Origin: LB3-1 sp036401895
GTDB taxonomy: Bacteria > Chloroflexota > Chloroflexia > Chloroflexales > Kallotenuaceae
Direction: 5' to 3'
Length of the DNA: 49,191 nucleotides
Assembly (NCBI GenBank): GCA_036401895.1
Contig: DASWTW010000461.1
Coordinates: 1-49,191, forward strand
Made by a program: the position numbers and the translations under genes. Under the pieces are notes generated by a model. It searched no databases. It had not been told where the DNA came from and saw only the letters and a list, made by a program, of their open reading frames with translations. Positions 32,245 through 43,700 of this stretch are shown in pieces. Within the stretch, counting starts at the first letter, position 1, and each line of letters begins with the position of its first letter.

Positions 32245-35200
32245 ATGATCATGCAGCCAAGCGAAGGTTTTCGCCTTTCACCGCAGCAGAAGCGGCTCTG
32301 GCAGCTCCAGACCGGCCAGAGCACAGCGTATCGCACTCAGGGAGTCGTGTTGATCGAAGGGCCGCTCCAGGCGGAGAGCTTGCTGGCTGCGCTTCAACAG
32401 ATCGTCGATCGCAACGAGATCCTGCGCACAAGCTTTCACCGGCGGGCGGGCATGGCGCTGGCGGTTCAGGTGATCGCTGACGAGACCACGCCGACGCTGG
32501 AGCAGCACGATCTCGGCGCTGCTTCGCCCGAGCAGCAGGCTACGCGCATCGAAATGCTGCTGGATCAGCTGGCCGAGCAGCACCGTGATCTCGGGAGCGG
32601 ATCGCTGCTGCGCACGGCGCTGGTCCGGCTGGGAGAGTCGCGTCACGCGCTGCTGCTGAGCCTGCCCGCGCTGTGCGCCGACGCCGCGACGATCGGCAAC
32701 CTGGCGCGGGAGCTGGCGCAAGCCTACGCGGCCGAGCCCTTCGCCGATGATCCCACCCAGTACGCCGACGTCGCCGAGCTGTTCAACGAGCTGCTCGACT
32801 CCGACGACACCGAGTCGGGGCGCGACTACTGGCGGCAGCAGGAGCCTGGGCCGAGCGTACAGCCCGCGCTGCCGTTGGAAACGCCGGCAGCCGATCGAAC
32901 CTTCGCGCCACAGCGCCGGACACTCATGCTGGATCGGACGATCGCCGCGGAGATCGAGGAGTGCGCCCGGCAGCACAACACCAGCGCCGAGATCGTTTTG
33001 CTGGCCTGCTGGCAGATCTTGCTCGGACGACTGAGCGCGGCAGACGCGATCGTCGTCGGCACCTTGTACGCCGGGCGAACCTACGAGGGCCTGGACAGCG
33101 CGCCGGGCCTGTTCGCGCGCTACGTGCCGGTGCGCTGCCAGCTCGACGCGCAGACGACATTTTCCGCGATCGTGCAACAGATCGCGCGCTCAGCCCAGAC
33201 GATCGAGCAGCTGCAAGAATATTTTTCCTGGGATCTGTACAGCGGTCAGGCCGCCGGGGAGCAGCCGGGTTTTGCCTTTGGCTTCGACTACACGCGCTAT
33301 CCCGCCGCCTTCAGCGCCGCCGATCTGCGCTGGACGATCCGGCAGCAGAGCGATTGGATCGATCGCTTTAAGCTGCGGCTCGCGTGTGCCGCGCGTGAGG
33401 AAGCGCTGGCGATCGATCTCCACTTCGATCCAAACAGCTACGCCGCTGCAGACGCTCAACGGCTGATCGAGCGCTTCGGCACGCTGCTGCTGGCGGCGAT
33501 CGCAGACGCGCAAACGCCGATCGCGGAGCTGGCGATCATCGGGCCGCAGGAGCGCCACTGGCTGATCGCCGGGCTCAACGCGACACAGCACGAGCGGCAG
33601 GTCGATCGCAGCCTGCACCAGCTGTTCGCGGAGCAGACCGCACGCACGCCGGATGCCTGCGCGGTGATCTATGAAACGGGTACCCGTGAGCGGGTGGCCT
33701 TGAGCTACACCGAGCTGGACGAGCGCGCCAACCGGCTGGCGAACTTTTTGCTTGAGCGCGGCGTCGCCCAGAGGGCATCCGCGGAGACCGCTGTAGCGCT
33801 GTGCGTCGAGCGCTCGGTCGAGATGATCGTTGGGGTGCTGGGCATCTGGAAGGCGGGCGCTGCCTACCTGCCGCTCGATCCGTCCTACCCGGCGGAGCGG
33901 CTCCAGTTTGTGCTCGGAGATGCGCAAGCGCCGATCCTGCTCACGCAGCAGCATCTGCGCGACCGATTCAGCGCTGAGTCGCTGCGCTCGACGCACGTGA
34001 TCTGCCTGGATAGCGACTGGCCCGCGATCGCCGGTGCCAGCGCAGAGCAGCCCGCGCCCCAGGTCAGCGCCGACAACGCAGCCTACGTGATCTACACCTC
34101 GGGCTCGACCGGCACACCCAAAGGCGTGGTCGTGCAGCATCGCTCAGTCGTCAACCTGCTGGCGGGGCTGGATCGCGCGATCTATGGTGAGGCTGCGACA
34201 CCGCTGCGGGTGAGCATGAACGGCCCGCTGGTCTTCGATACCTCGGTCAAGCAGATGGTGCAGCTGCTGCGCGGCCACACGCTGGTGATCGTGCCCGAGG
34301 AGCTGCGCCTCGATCCGCCGGCGCTGAGCGCATTTCTTCAGGAGCAGCAGGTCGATGTTTTCGATTGCACGCCGTCACTACTCAAGCCGCTACTGGAAGC
34401 CGATCAGCTCGGCGCGTATCCAGCGCGCTTTTTGATCGGCGGCGAGGCGATCGGCGAGGCGCTCTGGCAGACGCTGGCGCAAATCGAGGATCACCAATTC
34501 TACAATCTCTACGGCCCCACAGAGTGTACCGTCGACGCGACGATCAGCCGGATCGACGGCTCCACGCCCACAATCGGCCGTCCGATCGCCAACGTCGAGG
34601 TATATCTGCTGGATCGCGAGCAGCAGCTTGTGCCGTTTGGTCTGCCCGGCGAGATCTGCATCGGCGGCGCGGGCGTGGCGCGCGGCTACCTCAACCGGCC
34701 GGATCTGATCGCCGAGAAGTTTATTCCCGATCCATTCGGTGAAACCAGCGGCGCACGCTTGTATCGCACCGGCGACCTGGGCCGCTACCGGGCTGACGGC
34801 GCGATCGAGTATGGGGGCCGCATCGACGATCAGGTCAAGCTGCGCGGCTTTCGCGTCGAGCTGGGCGAGATCGAGAGCGTGCTCACGCAGCATCCCGCCG
34901 TGCAGGACGCCGCCGTGATCCTGCGCTCCGAGGAATCTCAGCGTCTGATCGCCTATGTGGTGCCGGATGCGCAGAGCGCGTTTACGGTGCGCCAGCTGCT
35001 GCGCCTGGAGCGCGAAGGCCGGATCGCGCGGGACGCCATCTACGAGCTGCCCAACGCGATGGTTGTCGCGCAGGTCAACAAGAACGAGACCGAGTTTCTT
35101 TACAACGAGATCTTCGCGGAGCAGGCTTACCTGCGCCACGGCATCACCCTCGCCGCCGACGCCTGCGTCTTCGATATCGGCGCGAACGTGGGCATGTTCG

Positions 35201-37734
35201 CGCTCTTCGTCGGCCGGCACAGCCCCAGCGCCACGATCTACGCCTTCGAGCCGATCCCGCCGGTCTTCGAGGTGCTGCGCACCAACGCCCAGCTTTACAA
35301 CTTCAAGATCGTGCCGCTGCCCTACGGCCTGGCCGAGAGCGTCAAGGAAGCGACGTTCACCTACTACGCGCACGCCTCAACTATGTCGGGCCGCTACGTG
35401 GACGCCGACGAGGAGCGCGCGGTGATTCGCTCGCTGCTGCTGACCCAGGAGCAGGAGCGCAGCGACGGCGCGCGGCTAGATGCGGCGCTGCTGGACGAGA
35501 TGATCGCCGAGCGGCTGACCAGCGAGCGCTTTACCTGCCACCTGACGACGATCTCGGAGATGATGCGCCAGCACGCGCTGACGGCGATCGATCTGCTCAA
35601 GATCGACGCGCAAAAAAGCGAGCTGGATGTGCTGCTCGGCATCGCAGCCGAGGATTGGCCCAAGATTCGCCAGATCGTGCTGGAAGTGCACGACATCGCG
35701 GGGCGCGTGGCGCAGGTGCAGGCGCTGCTTGAGCGCGAAGGCTACAGCGTGGTCGTCGAGCAAGAAACCGCGATGGCCGGCACGCCGCTGTATGCCGTGT
35801 ACGCCCGCCGAGCGGATCGTGAGCCTGCATCGAGCGTCGTCGCCGTCGAGCCGCAGCCAACCTGGGCCAAGCCCGATCGACTGACCGGCGATCTGCGGCG
35901 CTGGTTGAGCGAGCGGCTACCGGAGTACATGGTTCCGGCCGCGTTTGTGCTGCTGGAGTCGCTGCCGCTGACAACCAACGGCAAGTTGGATCGCCGCGCG
36001 CTGCCCGATCCAGAGCAGTCGCGATCGACTGCCAAACACAATTTCGTCGCGCCGCGCACGCGGGTCGAGACGCTGCTGGCGCAGATCTGGGCCGAGCTGC
36101 TGCACGTGGAGCGCGTCGGCATCGACGACAACTTCTTCGAGCTGGGCGGCGACTCGATCCTGTGTATTCAGGTCGTGGCGCGGGCCAACAAGGCCGGGCT
36201 GTCGCTGGCTCCTCGGCAGATCTTCGCCCACCAGACCATCGCAGAGCTGGCCAAGGTCGTCGGCGATGCGGCGGGAGTCGGGGAGACTCTGGGTGCCGAG
36301 CAGAACGATCGAGAGCCGCTGAGCAGCGCGCTGCCGCTGCTGCCCGCCCAGCAGTGGTTTTTCGATCAGGAGTGGCCGGATCTGCGCGCCTGGAACCAGA
36401 TGATCGGCCTTGAGCTGCGGCAGCCGATCGCACCGGAGCAGCTTGAGCCGGTGCTGGTCGCGCTGATTCGCCACCACGACGCGCTGCGCTTGCGCTTCAC
36501 CAGGACCGATGGCGGTTGGCGGCAGGAGATCGCGCCGCCCACTGAGCAGATCCCGTTCACCACGATCGATCTAGCGGATGTGCCGGACGCAGAGCAGGCC
36601 CAGGCGATCGAGCGGATCGCGGCGGATCTCAACGCGGATCTGGACCTCGGCGCCGGCATGCTGCTGCACGGCGCGCTGATCGAGCGCGGCTCTGCGCGGC
36701 CGGATTTGCTGCTGCTGGTCACACACGCGCTGGCGATGGACGGCTTCTCGCGGCGCATTCTGGCCGAAGATCTTCAGACGGCCTGCCAGCAGGTGCTCGC
36801 CGGAGAGCCGATCCGGCTGCCGGCCAAAACGACCTCGCTCAAGCGCTGGGCCGAGACACTGGTCGGCTACGCGGCAAGCGACGAGCTACAGCGCGAGCTT
36901 GACTACTGGCTCGCCACGGCCTCGGCGGCGGCCCCGCGACTGCCTCGCGACGCTCAGGATTCATCAGCGATCGACACGCCGCAGACCGTGGTGATCACGC
37001 TGGACGGCGAAGAAACCCGCGCCCTGTTGCAGGATGTCCCGGCCGCCTATCGCACCGAGATCAACGACGTGCTGCTGGCGGCGCTGGCGCTGGCCTGTGA
37101 GCAGTGGAGCGGCCGGCCCACGCTCGCACTGGATCTGCGCGGCCACGGGCGCGAGCCGATCGGCGAAGGCATCGATCTGTCGCGCACGGTTGGCTGGCTG
37201 ACCGGCATCTTTCCGGTCGCGCTGGATCTCGGCGGCGCAACGGAGCCTGCGGCGGCGCTGGTTGCCGTCAAGGAGCAGCTGCGCCGGATTCCGAATCACG
37301 GCATCGGCTACGGCGTGCTGCGCTATCTCAGCCACGACCCGATCGCCCGGCGTCTGCGCGAGCTGCCCCGGCCCGAGATCAGCTTCAACTACCTCGGCCA
37401 GTTCGATCAGGTGCTGCCCGAGCAGACTTTTGGGCTGGCCGCCGAGATGGTCGATCCGTCGAGCGGTCTGTGGAGTCCCGGCTATCTGCTGGAGATTCAG
37501 GGCGGCGTAGTCGGTGGGCAGCTGCGCCTGGCCTGGAAGTACGATCCGAGCCAGCATCAGCGCGCGACGATCGAGCGACTGGCCCAGGATTTTCGCGCGG
37601 CGCTGCGCGACCTGATCGCGCACTGCCAGTCGCCGGACGCGGGCGGCTACACGCCCTCGGATTTTCCGCTGGCCAATCTCAACCAGCAGGCGCTCGACAC
37701 GATTCTGGCGCAAGTGCGCAAGACGCAAGGATAA
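32245..37734 (+). CDS. NRPS2: interface-type C domain - A (FkbM methyltransferase inserted) - T - E
   Basis: A synthetase of 1829 residues (ATG 32251 has better Shine-Dalgarno spacing and gives 1827). Residues 10-430 are condensation-like (LSPQQKRLWQLQ), but the active-site region reads LSLPALCADAAT near 140, so HHxxxDG is gone; I read it as an interface domain that recruits the hydroxylase. The A domain (about 455-1250) has IYTSGSTGTPKG at about 615, NLYGPTECT, YRTGDLGRY and NGKLDR. Its code by eye is DTKDLGLVDK, 8 of 10 like the surfactin Glu code DAKDLGVVDK. Between A8 and A9 (about 909-1192) lies a full FkbM-type methyltransferase (VFDIGANVGMF, AFEPIPPVFEVL). T is LGGDSI (Ser1304), the form seen before epimerases. 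The E domain (about 1358-1805) has LPAQQWFF, THALAMDG (His1494, Asp1499), RTVGWLTGIFP and SFNYLGQFD. Expected residue: D-configured, beta-hydroxylated and O-methylated glutamate-like. Confidence 0.95.
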   Translation: MIMQPSEGFRLSPQQKRLWQLQTGQSTAYRTQGVVLIEGPLQAESLLAALQQIVDRNEILRTSFHRRAGMALAVQVIADETTPTLEQHDLGAASPEQQATRIEMLLDQLAEQHRDLGSGSLLRTALVRLGESRHALLLSLPALCADAATIGNLARELAQAYAAEPFADDPTQYADVAELFNELLDSDDTESGRDYWRQQEPGPSVQPALPLETPAADRTFAPQRRTLMLDRTIAAEIEECARQHNTSAEIVLLACWQILLGRLSAADAIVVGTLYAGRTYEGLDSAPGLFARYVPVRCQLDAQTTFSAIVQQIARSAQTIEQLQEYFSWDLYSGQAAGEQPGFAFGFDYTRYPAAFSAADLRWTIRQQSDWIDRFKLRLACAAREEALAIDLHFDPNSYAAADAQRLIERFGTLLLAAIADAQTPIAELAIIGPQERHWLIAGLNATQHERQVDRSLHQLFAEQTARTPDACAVIYETGTRERVALSYTELDERANRLANFLLERGVAQRASAETAVALCVERSVEMIVGVLGIWKAGAAYLPLDPSYPAERLQFVLGDAQAPILLTQQHLRDRFSAESLRSTHVICLDSDWPAIAGASAEQPAPQVSADNAAYVIYTSGSTGTPKGVVVQHRSVVNLLAGLDRAIYGEAATPLRVSMNGPLVFDTSVKQMVQLLRGHTLVIVPEELRLDPPALSAFLQEQQVDVFDCTPSLLKPLLEADQLGAYPARFLIGGEAIGEALWQTLAQIEDHQFYNLYGPTECTVDATISRIDGSTPTIGRPIANVEVYLLDREQQLVPFGLPGEICIGGAGVARGYLNRPDLIAEKFIPDPFGETSGARLYRTGDLGRYRADGAIEYGGRIDDQVKLRGFRVELGEIESVLTQHPAVQDAAVILRSEESQRLIAYVVPDAQSAFTVRQLLRLEREGRIARDAIYELPNAMVVAQVNKNETEFLYNEIFAEQAYLRHGITLAADACVFDIGANVGMFALFVGRHSPSATIYAFEPIPPVFEVLRTNAQLYNFKIVPLPYGLAESVKEATFTYYAHASTMSGRYVDADEERAVIRSLLLTQEQERSDGARLDAALLDEMIAERLTSERFTCHLTTISEMMRQHALTAIDLLKIDAQKSELDVLLGIAAEDWPKIRQIVLEVHDIAGRVAQVQALLEREGYSVVVEQETAMAGTPLYAVYARRADREPASSVVAVEPQPTWAKPDRLTGDLRRWLSERLPEYMVPAAFVLLESLPLTTNGKLDRRALPDPEQSRSTAKHNFVAPRTRVETLLAQIWAELLHVERVGIDDNFFELGGDSILCIQVVARANKAGLSLAPRQIFAHQTIAELAKVVGDAAGVGETLGAEQNDREPLSSALPLLPAQQWFFDQEWPDLRAWNQMIGLELRQPIAPEQLEPVLVALIRHHDALRLRFTRTDGGWRQEIAPPTEQIPFTTIDLADVPDAEQAQAIERIAADLNADLDLGAGMLLHGALIERGSARPDLLLLVTHALAMDGFSRRILAEDLQTACQQVLAGEPIRLPAKTTSLKRWAETLVGYAASDELQRELDYWLATASAAAPRLPRDAQDSSAIDTPQTVVITLDGEETRALLQDVPAAYRTEINDVLLAALALACEQWSGRPTLALDLRGHGREPIGEGIDLSRTVGWLTGIFPVALDLGGATEPAAALVAVKEQLRRIPNHGIGYGVLRYLSHDPIARRLRELPRPEISFNYLGQFDQVLPEQTFGLAAEMVDPSSGLWSPGYLLEIQGGVVGGQLRLAWKYDPSQHQRATIERLAQDFRAALRDLIAHCQSPDAGGYTPSDFPLANLNQQALDTILAQVRKTQG

Positions 37735-37742
37735 GCACCCGG

Positions 37743-40700
37743 ATGATGACGCTCGACACCACCCAGATCGAAGATATTTATCCGCTGACGCCGACCCAGC
37801 GCGGCATGCTTTTTCACACGCTCTACGCACCGCGATCGGCGGTCTACTTCCAGCAAGAAGGCTTTCTTGTCGCGGGCCAGCTCGATCGCGCGGCCTTTGT
37901 GCGAGCCTGGGAGCATGTGCTGGCCCGGCACCCGGTGCTGCGTACGGCGATCGTCTGGGAAGGGCTGGACGAGCCGGTGCAGGTGGTGTTTCGGCAGATT
38001 CGCCTGCCGCTGGCCGAGCACGACTGGCGCGACGTGCCGCCGGTCGAGCACGACGCGCGACTGGAAGCGCTGGCGCAGGCCGATCGCGACCGTGGCTTCG
38101 ATCCGGTCGAAGCGCCGCTGATGCGCCTGACGCTGATCCGCCTCGCCGACGACAAGCATCACGTGATCTGGAGCCGTCACCATCTGCTGCTCGACGGCTG
38201 GTCGGTCGCGCTGATTCTGACCGAGGTGCTGCGCGCGTATGCCGCGTTTCGGCTGGGCAGACAGCCCGATCTTGAGCGACCGCTGCCGTATCGCAACTAT
38301 CTGGCCTGGCTCCAGCGACAGAACAGCGCCCAGGCCGAAGCCTACTGGCGCAAGGAGCTGGCGGGATGGACACAGGCCACACCGCTGGGCGTCGATCGGC
38401 CATCGTCGCAGCCGCCGGGCCACGAGCAATACACCGAAGCCTGGGCGCACATCGCGCCGGAAACCACGGCGGCGCTGCAAGCCCTGGCGCGCGCGCATCG
38501 CATCACGATCAACACCTTGTTTCAGGGAGCCTGGGCGCTGATGCTGAGCCGCTACAGCGGCCAGGAAGAGATCCTGTTCGGCGCGACAGGCTCCGGCCGC
38601 CCGACGACAATTCCGGGCGTCGAGTCGATGGCCGGACTGCTGATCAACACCCTGCCGGTGCGTGTGCGCGTTACGCCGAGCGAGCCGCTGATTCCCTGGC
38701 TCCAGCGCATCCTGGCGCATCAGGGCGAGTCGCGCCACTACGACTACAGCTCGCTGGTAGACATCCAGAGCTGGAGCGACATGCCGCGCGGCCAGTCGCT
38801 CTTCGACAGCCTGCTGGTCTTTGAAAACTTTCCGCGCGAGTTCAACCAGGAGGCGCGCGCCAGCAACCTGGTATTCAGCAGCGCGCACTCCTTCGAATGC
38901 ACCAACTATCCGCTCAATCTGGCGGTGCTGCCCGGCGATGGGCTGCACCTGCGCGCGATCTACGATGTCGATCGCTTTGACCGCGCGACGATCGAGCGCC
39001 TGCTGGGCCATCTGCAAACGCTGCTGGCCGGCATGCTGGCCGATCCCCACAGCCGCATCGGCGATCTGCCGCTGCTGACCGAGGCCGAGCGCCAGGATCT
39101 GCTGCGGCTGGGCGCTGCCATACAGCACGTCGACGGCACGGCGGAAACGATCGTGCAGCGCTTCGAGCGCCAGGCTGCGCGCACACCCGAGGCGATCGCG
39201 CTGAGCTTCGAGCAGCGGCGGCTGAGCTACGCTGAGCTGAACGCGCGGGCGAATCAGCTGGCGCACTACCTCCGAGCGCGCGGCGTCAGGCCCGAGATGC
39301 GCGTCGGCATTTGCATGGAGCGCTCGCTTGACCTCGTCGTCGGGCTGCTGGGCATTTGGAAAGCCGGCGCTGCCTGCGTGCCGCTCGATCCCACCGATCC
39401 GATCGCGCGCATTGTGGCGACGCTGGATCAGGCCGAGGCAGCGCTGCTGCTGACCCAGACGCGACTGGTGCGTGACGTTCCCGAGCTCGGCGCGCGGCAG
39501 TCGCAGATTGTGCGCATCGACACCGATTGGAGCGCGATCAGCCAGGAGTCCGGCGCCCATCCTGAGCCGGTCGCCACGAACGAAAATCTGGCCGTGGTCT
39601 TCGTTACAGCCAAAGGCGCGGCCCTGATCGAGCATCGCGCATTGTGGAGCCGCCTGGAACAGCTTCAGCAAACGTTTGATCTCGCGCCCTCGGATGTGGT
39701 CTTGCACAAGGCCGCGCTGGCGAGCGAGACGGCCAGCTGGGAAATCTTGTGGCCGCTGCTGTCAGGCGCTCGGGTCGTGATCGCGCTGCCGGAGGGCCAG
39801 GACGATCCCGACTACCTGCGCCAGGTGATCGCCGAGCAATCGATCAGCCTGCTGCATCTCAGCCGCTCGGCGCTGCTGGCGGCGCAATCCAGCCTGGCGG
39901 GCCTGCGATCGCTGCGGGCCGTGCTGTACAGCGGCGAGCTACTGCCCGCGACGCCGGCAGCCTTGGACGCGGAGCTTTACCGGCTCTACAGCCCGCCGGA
40001 GGCCGGCGCGTACGTCGTCCAGCGCCACCCGCAGTCTGCGGATCACCTGATCGCGCCGGGAGTCTATGTGCTCGACGCGGAGCTGCGTCTGCTACCGCGC
40101 GGCGTGACCGGCGACCTCTACCTGGCCGGGCCGGGATTGGCACGCAGCTACCTGGCCGACGACGCCGCAACCGCCGGCGCCTTCATTCCCGATCCTTTTG
40201 CGAGTGCTCCTGATGCGCGGCTCTTCAAATCCGGCGATCGCGGGCGACGGCTCAGCGACGGCTCGATCGAGCTGGTGGACGCGGCCACGCGGCAGGTCTG
40301 GATCGAAGGCCAGCGCATCGATCTCAATGAAGTCGAGGCGGCGCTGCTCCACGATCCGAGCGTGCAGGATTGCGCGGTGCTGGCGCGTACAGCCGCCGAC
40401 GGCGAGCGGGCGCTGGTTGCCTACGTCGCAACCGGCAAAGCCTTGATTCCTGAGCAGCTCCGCTCGCGGCTGCGGGCCAGACTGCCTGAGGCGCTGTGTC
40501 CGGCGGCGTTTATTCCGCTGACGCGACTGCCGCTGACGGCGAGCGGCCAGGTAGATGAGCAAGCGCTGGCGCAGATCGAGCTGATCGATGGGGAGCTGGC
40601 GCAGCGCTGGGAGTCCGAGGCCCGCGCGCTGCCGGAGTTCGAGCAGGTTGCGGTGGTTGTGCAGCAGCCGGTCGAGCGCCCGCCGGCGCTGCATCTCGGC

Positions 40701-43700
40701 GATCTGCTGCCCGACTGGAAGCGATCGAGCGAGCGCGCCGAGTCTGTCGCGACCGAATCCACGGCGATCGCGCCGGCCGAGCTCCAGGGGCCGCCCGCGC
40801 TGGCCGACGGCGGGCCGCTGCTGATCCCGGACGACGCACCGACGACACTGGCCGAGGCGCTGATCCAGACGGCGACACGATGTCCTGAGCATGGCATCGT
40901 CTATGTGCAGACCGACGGCTCGGCCATCACCCAAAGCTATGCCGAGCTGCTGGCCGAGGCAAGCCGCGTGCTGGCCGGTTTGCAAGCGCGCGGCTTCCAG
41001 CCCGGCGACCGCGCGATCCTGCATATCGAGCGGCTGAGCGACTATCTGCCGGTTTTCTGGGGCTGCATTCTCGGCGGCATCACGCCGGTAACGGTCGTCG
41101 TCGCGCCGGCCTACGTCGAGAACAACAGCGTCGTCAATAAGCTGTACAACGTTTGGGAAATGCTCGGCCACCCGCCGGTCCTGGCCAGCGCGCAGCTGAT
41201 CGACCCGCTGCGCAGCCTGAGCGCGTTTCTGCCCACACAGGCTATGCAGATCCTGCCGATCGACGAGCTGCGCCAGTCCGTCGCGACTCCCGCGCTGCAC
41301 CAGGCCGCGCCGCAGGATGTCGCTTTTCTCCAGCTAACCTCGGGCAGCACCGGCGTGCCCAAGTGCATCCAGGAAACAAACCGGGGCGTGATCAGCTACG
41401 TACACGCGTCGCGGCAGGTGAACAAGCTCACCGCCGACGATGTGGCGCTCAACTGGCTGCCGATCGACCATGTGGGCGCGCTGATCATGTTCCATATCCG
41501 CGATCTATACCTCGGCTGTCATCAGATTCAGGTCAGAACCGATATGATTCTGGCCGAGCCGCTGACCTGGCTGGATCTGATCGAGCTCTACTGCGTGACG
41601 CACACCTGGTCGCCCAACTTTGGCTACAAGCTGGTCGCGGATCGACTGGCCGAGCAGCCGGGCCGCAGCTGGGATCTGTCATCGGTGCGCGAGCTGTTGA
41701 ACGGCGGCGAGCAGGTCACGCCGACGGTTGTGCGCGCCTTCCTGGATCTGACTGCGCCCTTCGGCATCGCCACCCACGCGATGCAGCCGGCCTATGGCAT
41801 GGCCGAAACCTGCACCGCCATGACGCATGTGCGCCGCTTCGACTTCACGGAGAGCATCGGCTACTTCGACAAGCAGTCGCTGCACGGCCAGCTTCAGCGC
41901 GTGCCGCCCGAGTTTGTGTCGGCGGTGGTGTTCGTCGAGGTCGGGCCGCCCAATCCCGGCGTGCAGATTCGCATCGTGGATCAGGCCAATCGCGTGCTGC
42001 CGGAAGGCGTGATCGGCCGGCTCCAGGTCAAAGGCGCGATCGTCACGCCGGGCTATCTCGATAATCCGGTCGCCAATGGAGAAGCGTTTACCGACGACGG
42101 CTGGTTTTACACCGGCGATCTGAGCATGATCCTGGACGGCCGTTTGATGATCACGGGCCGCGAAAAAGAAGTGATTATCGTCAACGGGGCCAACTTCTAC
42201 TGCTACGAGATCGAAGACGTGGTCAAGCAGGTTCCCGGCGTGGAGGGCACCTCGGTTGGCGTCTGCGAAGTCGCCGATCCGCGCTCGGGCACCGAGGGCA
42301 TCGCGGTCTGCTTCACGCCAACGGTGGCCACGCTCGACGAGCAGCTGGCGGTGATCGCTGCGATTCGGGCGCGCGTGGTAGCCGCGTTTGGTCTGAGTCC
42401 CGCCGCGATCGTGCCGATCCCAAAGGAGCAGTTTCCCAAAACCACCAGCGGCAAGATCCAGCGCACGCAGCTCAAAGCGGCGCTCGCCGGCGGGCAGTTC
42501 GACGCGATCCTCAAGGCGATCGATATTCGTCTGGCGAACAACAACACGCTGCCTGACTGGTTCTATCGCAAGGTCTGGCAGCCCAAGCGCGGCCACACGC
42601 TCAGGCCGCGCTCGGAGATCCGCCGCTCGCTGGTCTTTCTCGACACGCTGGGTCTGGGCGCGGCGGTTCGCGCCGAGCTAGCCAGCGCTGGAGTCGCGTC
42701 GATCGGCGTGGAGCAGGGCGAGGACTTCGCGCAGCTTAGCCAGACGCTGTACCGCATCGATCCGCGCAATCCCGAGCATTACCGCAGGCTGCTCGACGCG
42801 CTGGCGCAGGATCGGCCACTGATCGATCAGATCCTGCACCTGTGGAGCTACGCGCCGTCGAGCGACGAGCCCGCCGCCGCCGGCGACGCGATCGAGCGGG
42901 CGCTGGACGAGGGCCTGTACAGCCTGCTGTTTCTGACTCAGGCGCTCAACGCGGCGCAGGATCGCGCGGCCTCCGTGCAGCTGGATGTTGTTTCGAGCTT
43001 TGTCCAGTCGGCCGCGCCGGGCGATCGGCTGGCCTGCGAGCGCGCAACCATTCCCGGTCTTGTCAAGACGATCCCGCACGAGCTGGCCTGGCTCAACGCC
43101 CGCCATATCGATCTGCCGCTCGGCGACATAGCCACCAATGCGTCATACGTTTTGCGCGAAATCCGCACGGCCCACAAAGATCGCGAGGTCGCCTACCGCG
43201 ACGGGCGACGGCTGGTGGTCGGGCTTGAGCCGGCCTCACAACCGGCAGCGGCGGCGGATCTGCCATTCAAAGACGGCGGCATGTACGTGCTGAGCGGTGG
43301 CCTGGGCGGAATCGGAGCGCTGATCGCGGCGCAGCTGGGCCAGCGCTACGGTGCCCGGCTGCTGATCCTCGGCCGCACACCGCTGCCCGAAGGCGATGAT
43401 CAGACCGAGCTGGCCCAAACCTGGCGCATGGTGCAGCAGTCAGGCGGCGACGTGATCTACGCAGCCGTCGACATTTGCGACGCCGAGCAGCTGCGCGCGG
43501 CGGTCGCGCAAGCACAGCAGCGCTGGCAGCGCCCGATCGACGGCGTGCTGCATCTGGCGGGCGTGTATCACGACCAGCTACTGAGCGAGGCCACACGCGA
43601 CAGCTTCGACGCGCTACTACGACCCAAGCTGCTGGGAGCCTGGAATCTGCACCAGCTGGTCAAAGATCGGCCGGGCAGCCTGTTTATCTCGTTCTCGTCG

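Noticed and set aside
39145..40600. First A domain of NRPS3 as an active amino-acid activating domain
   Set aside because: Core motifs A3, A5, A7 and A10 are all disrupted, including loss of the catalytic lysine, though the fold is still recognisable.
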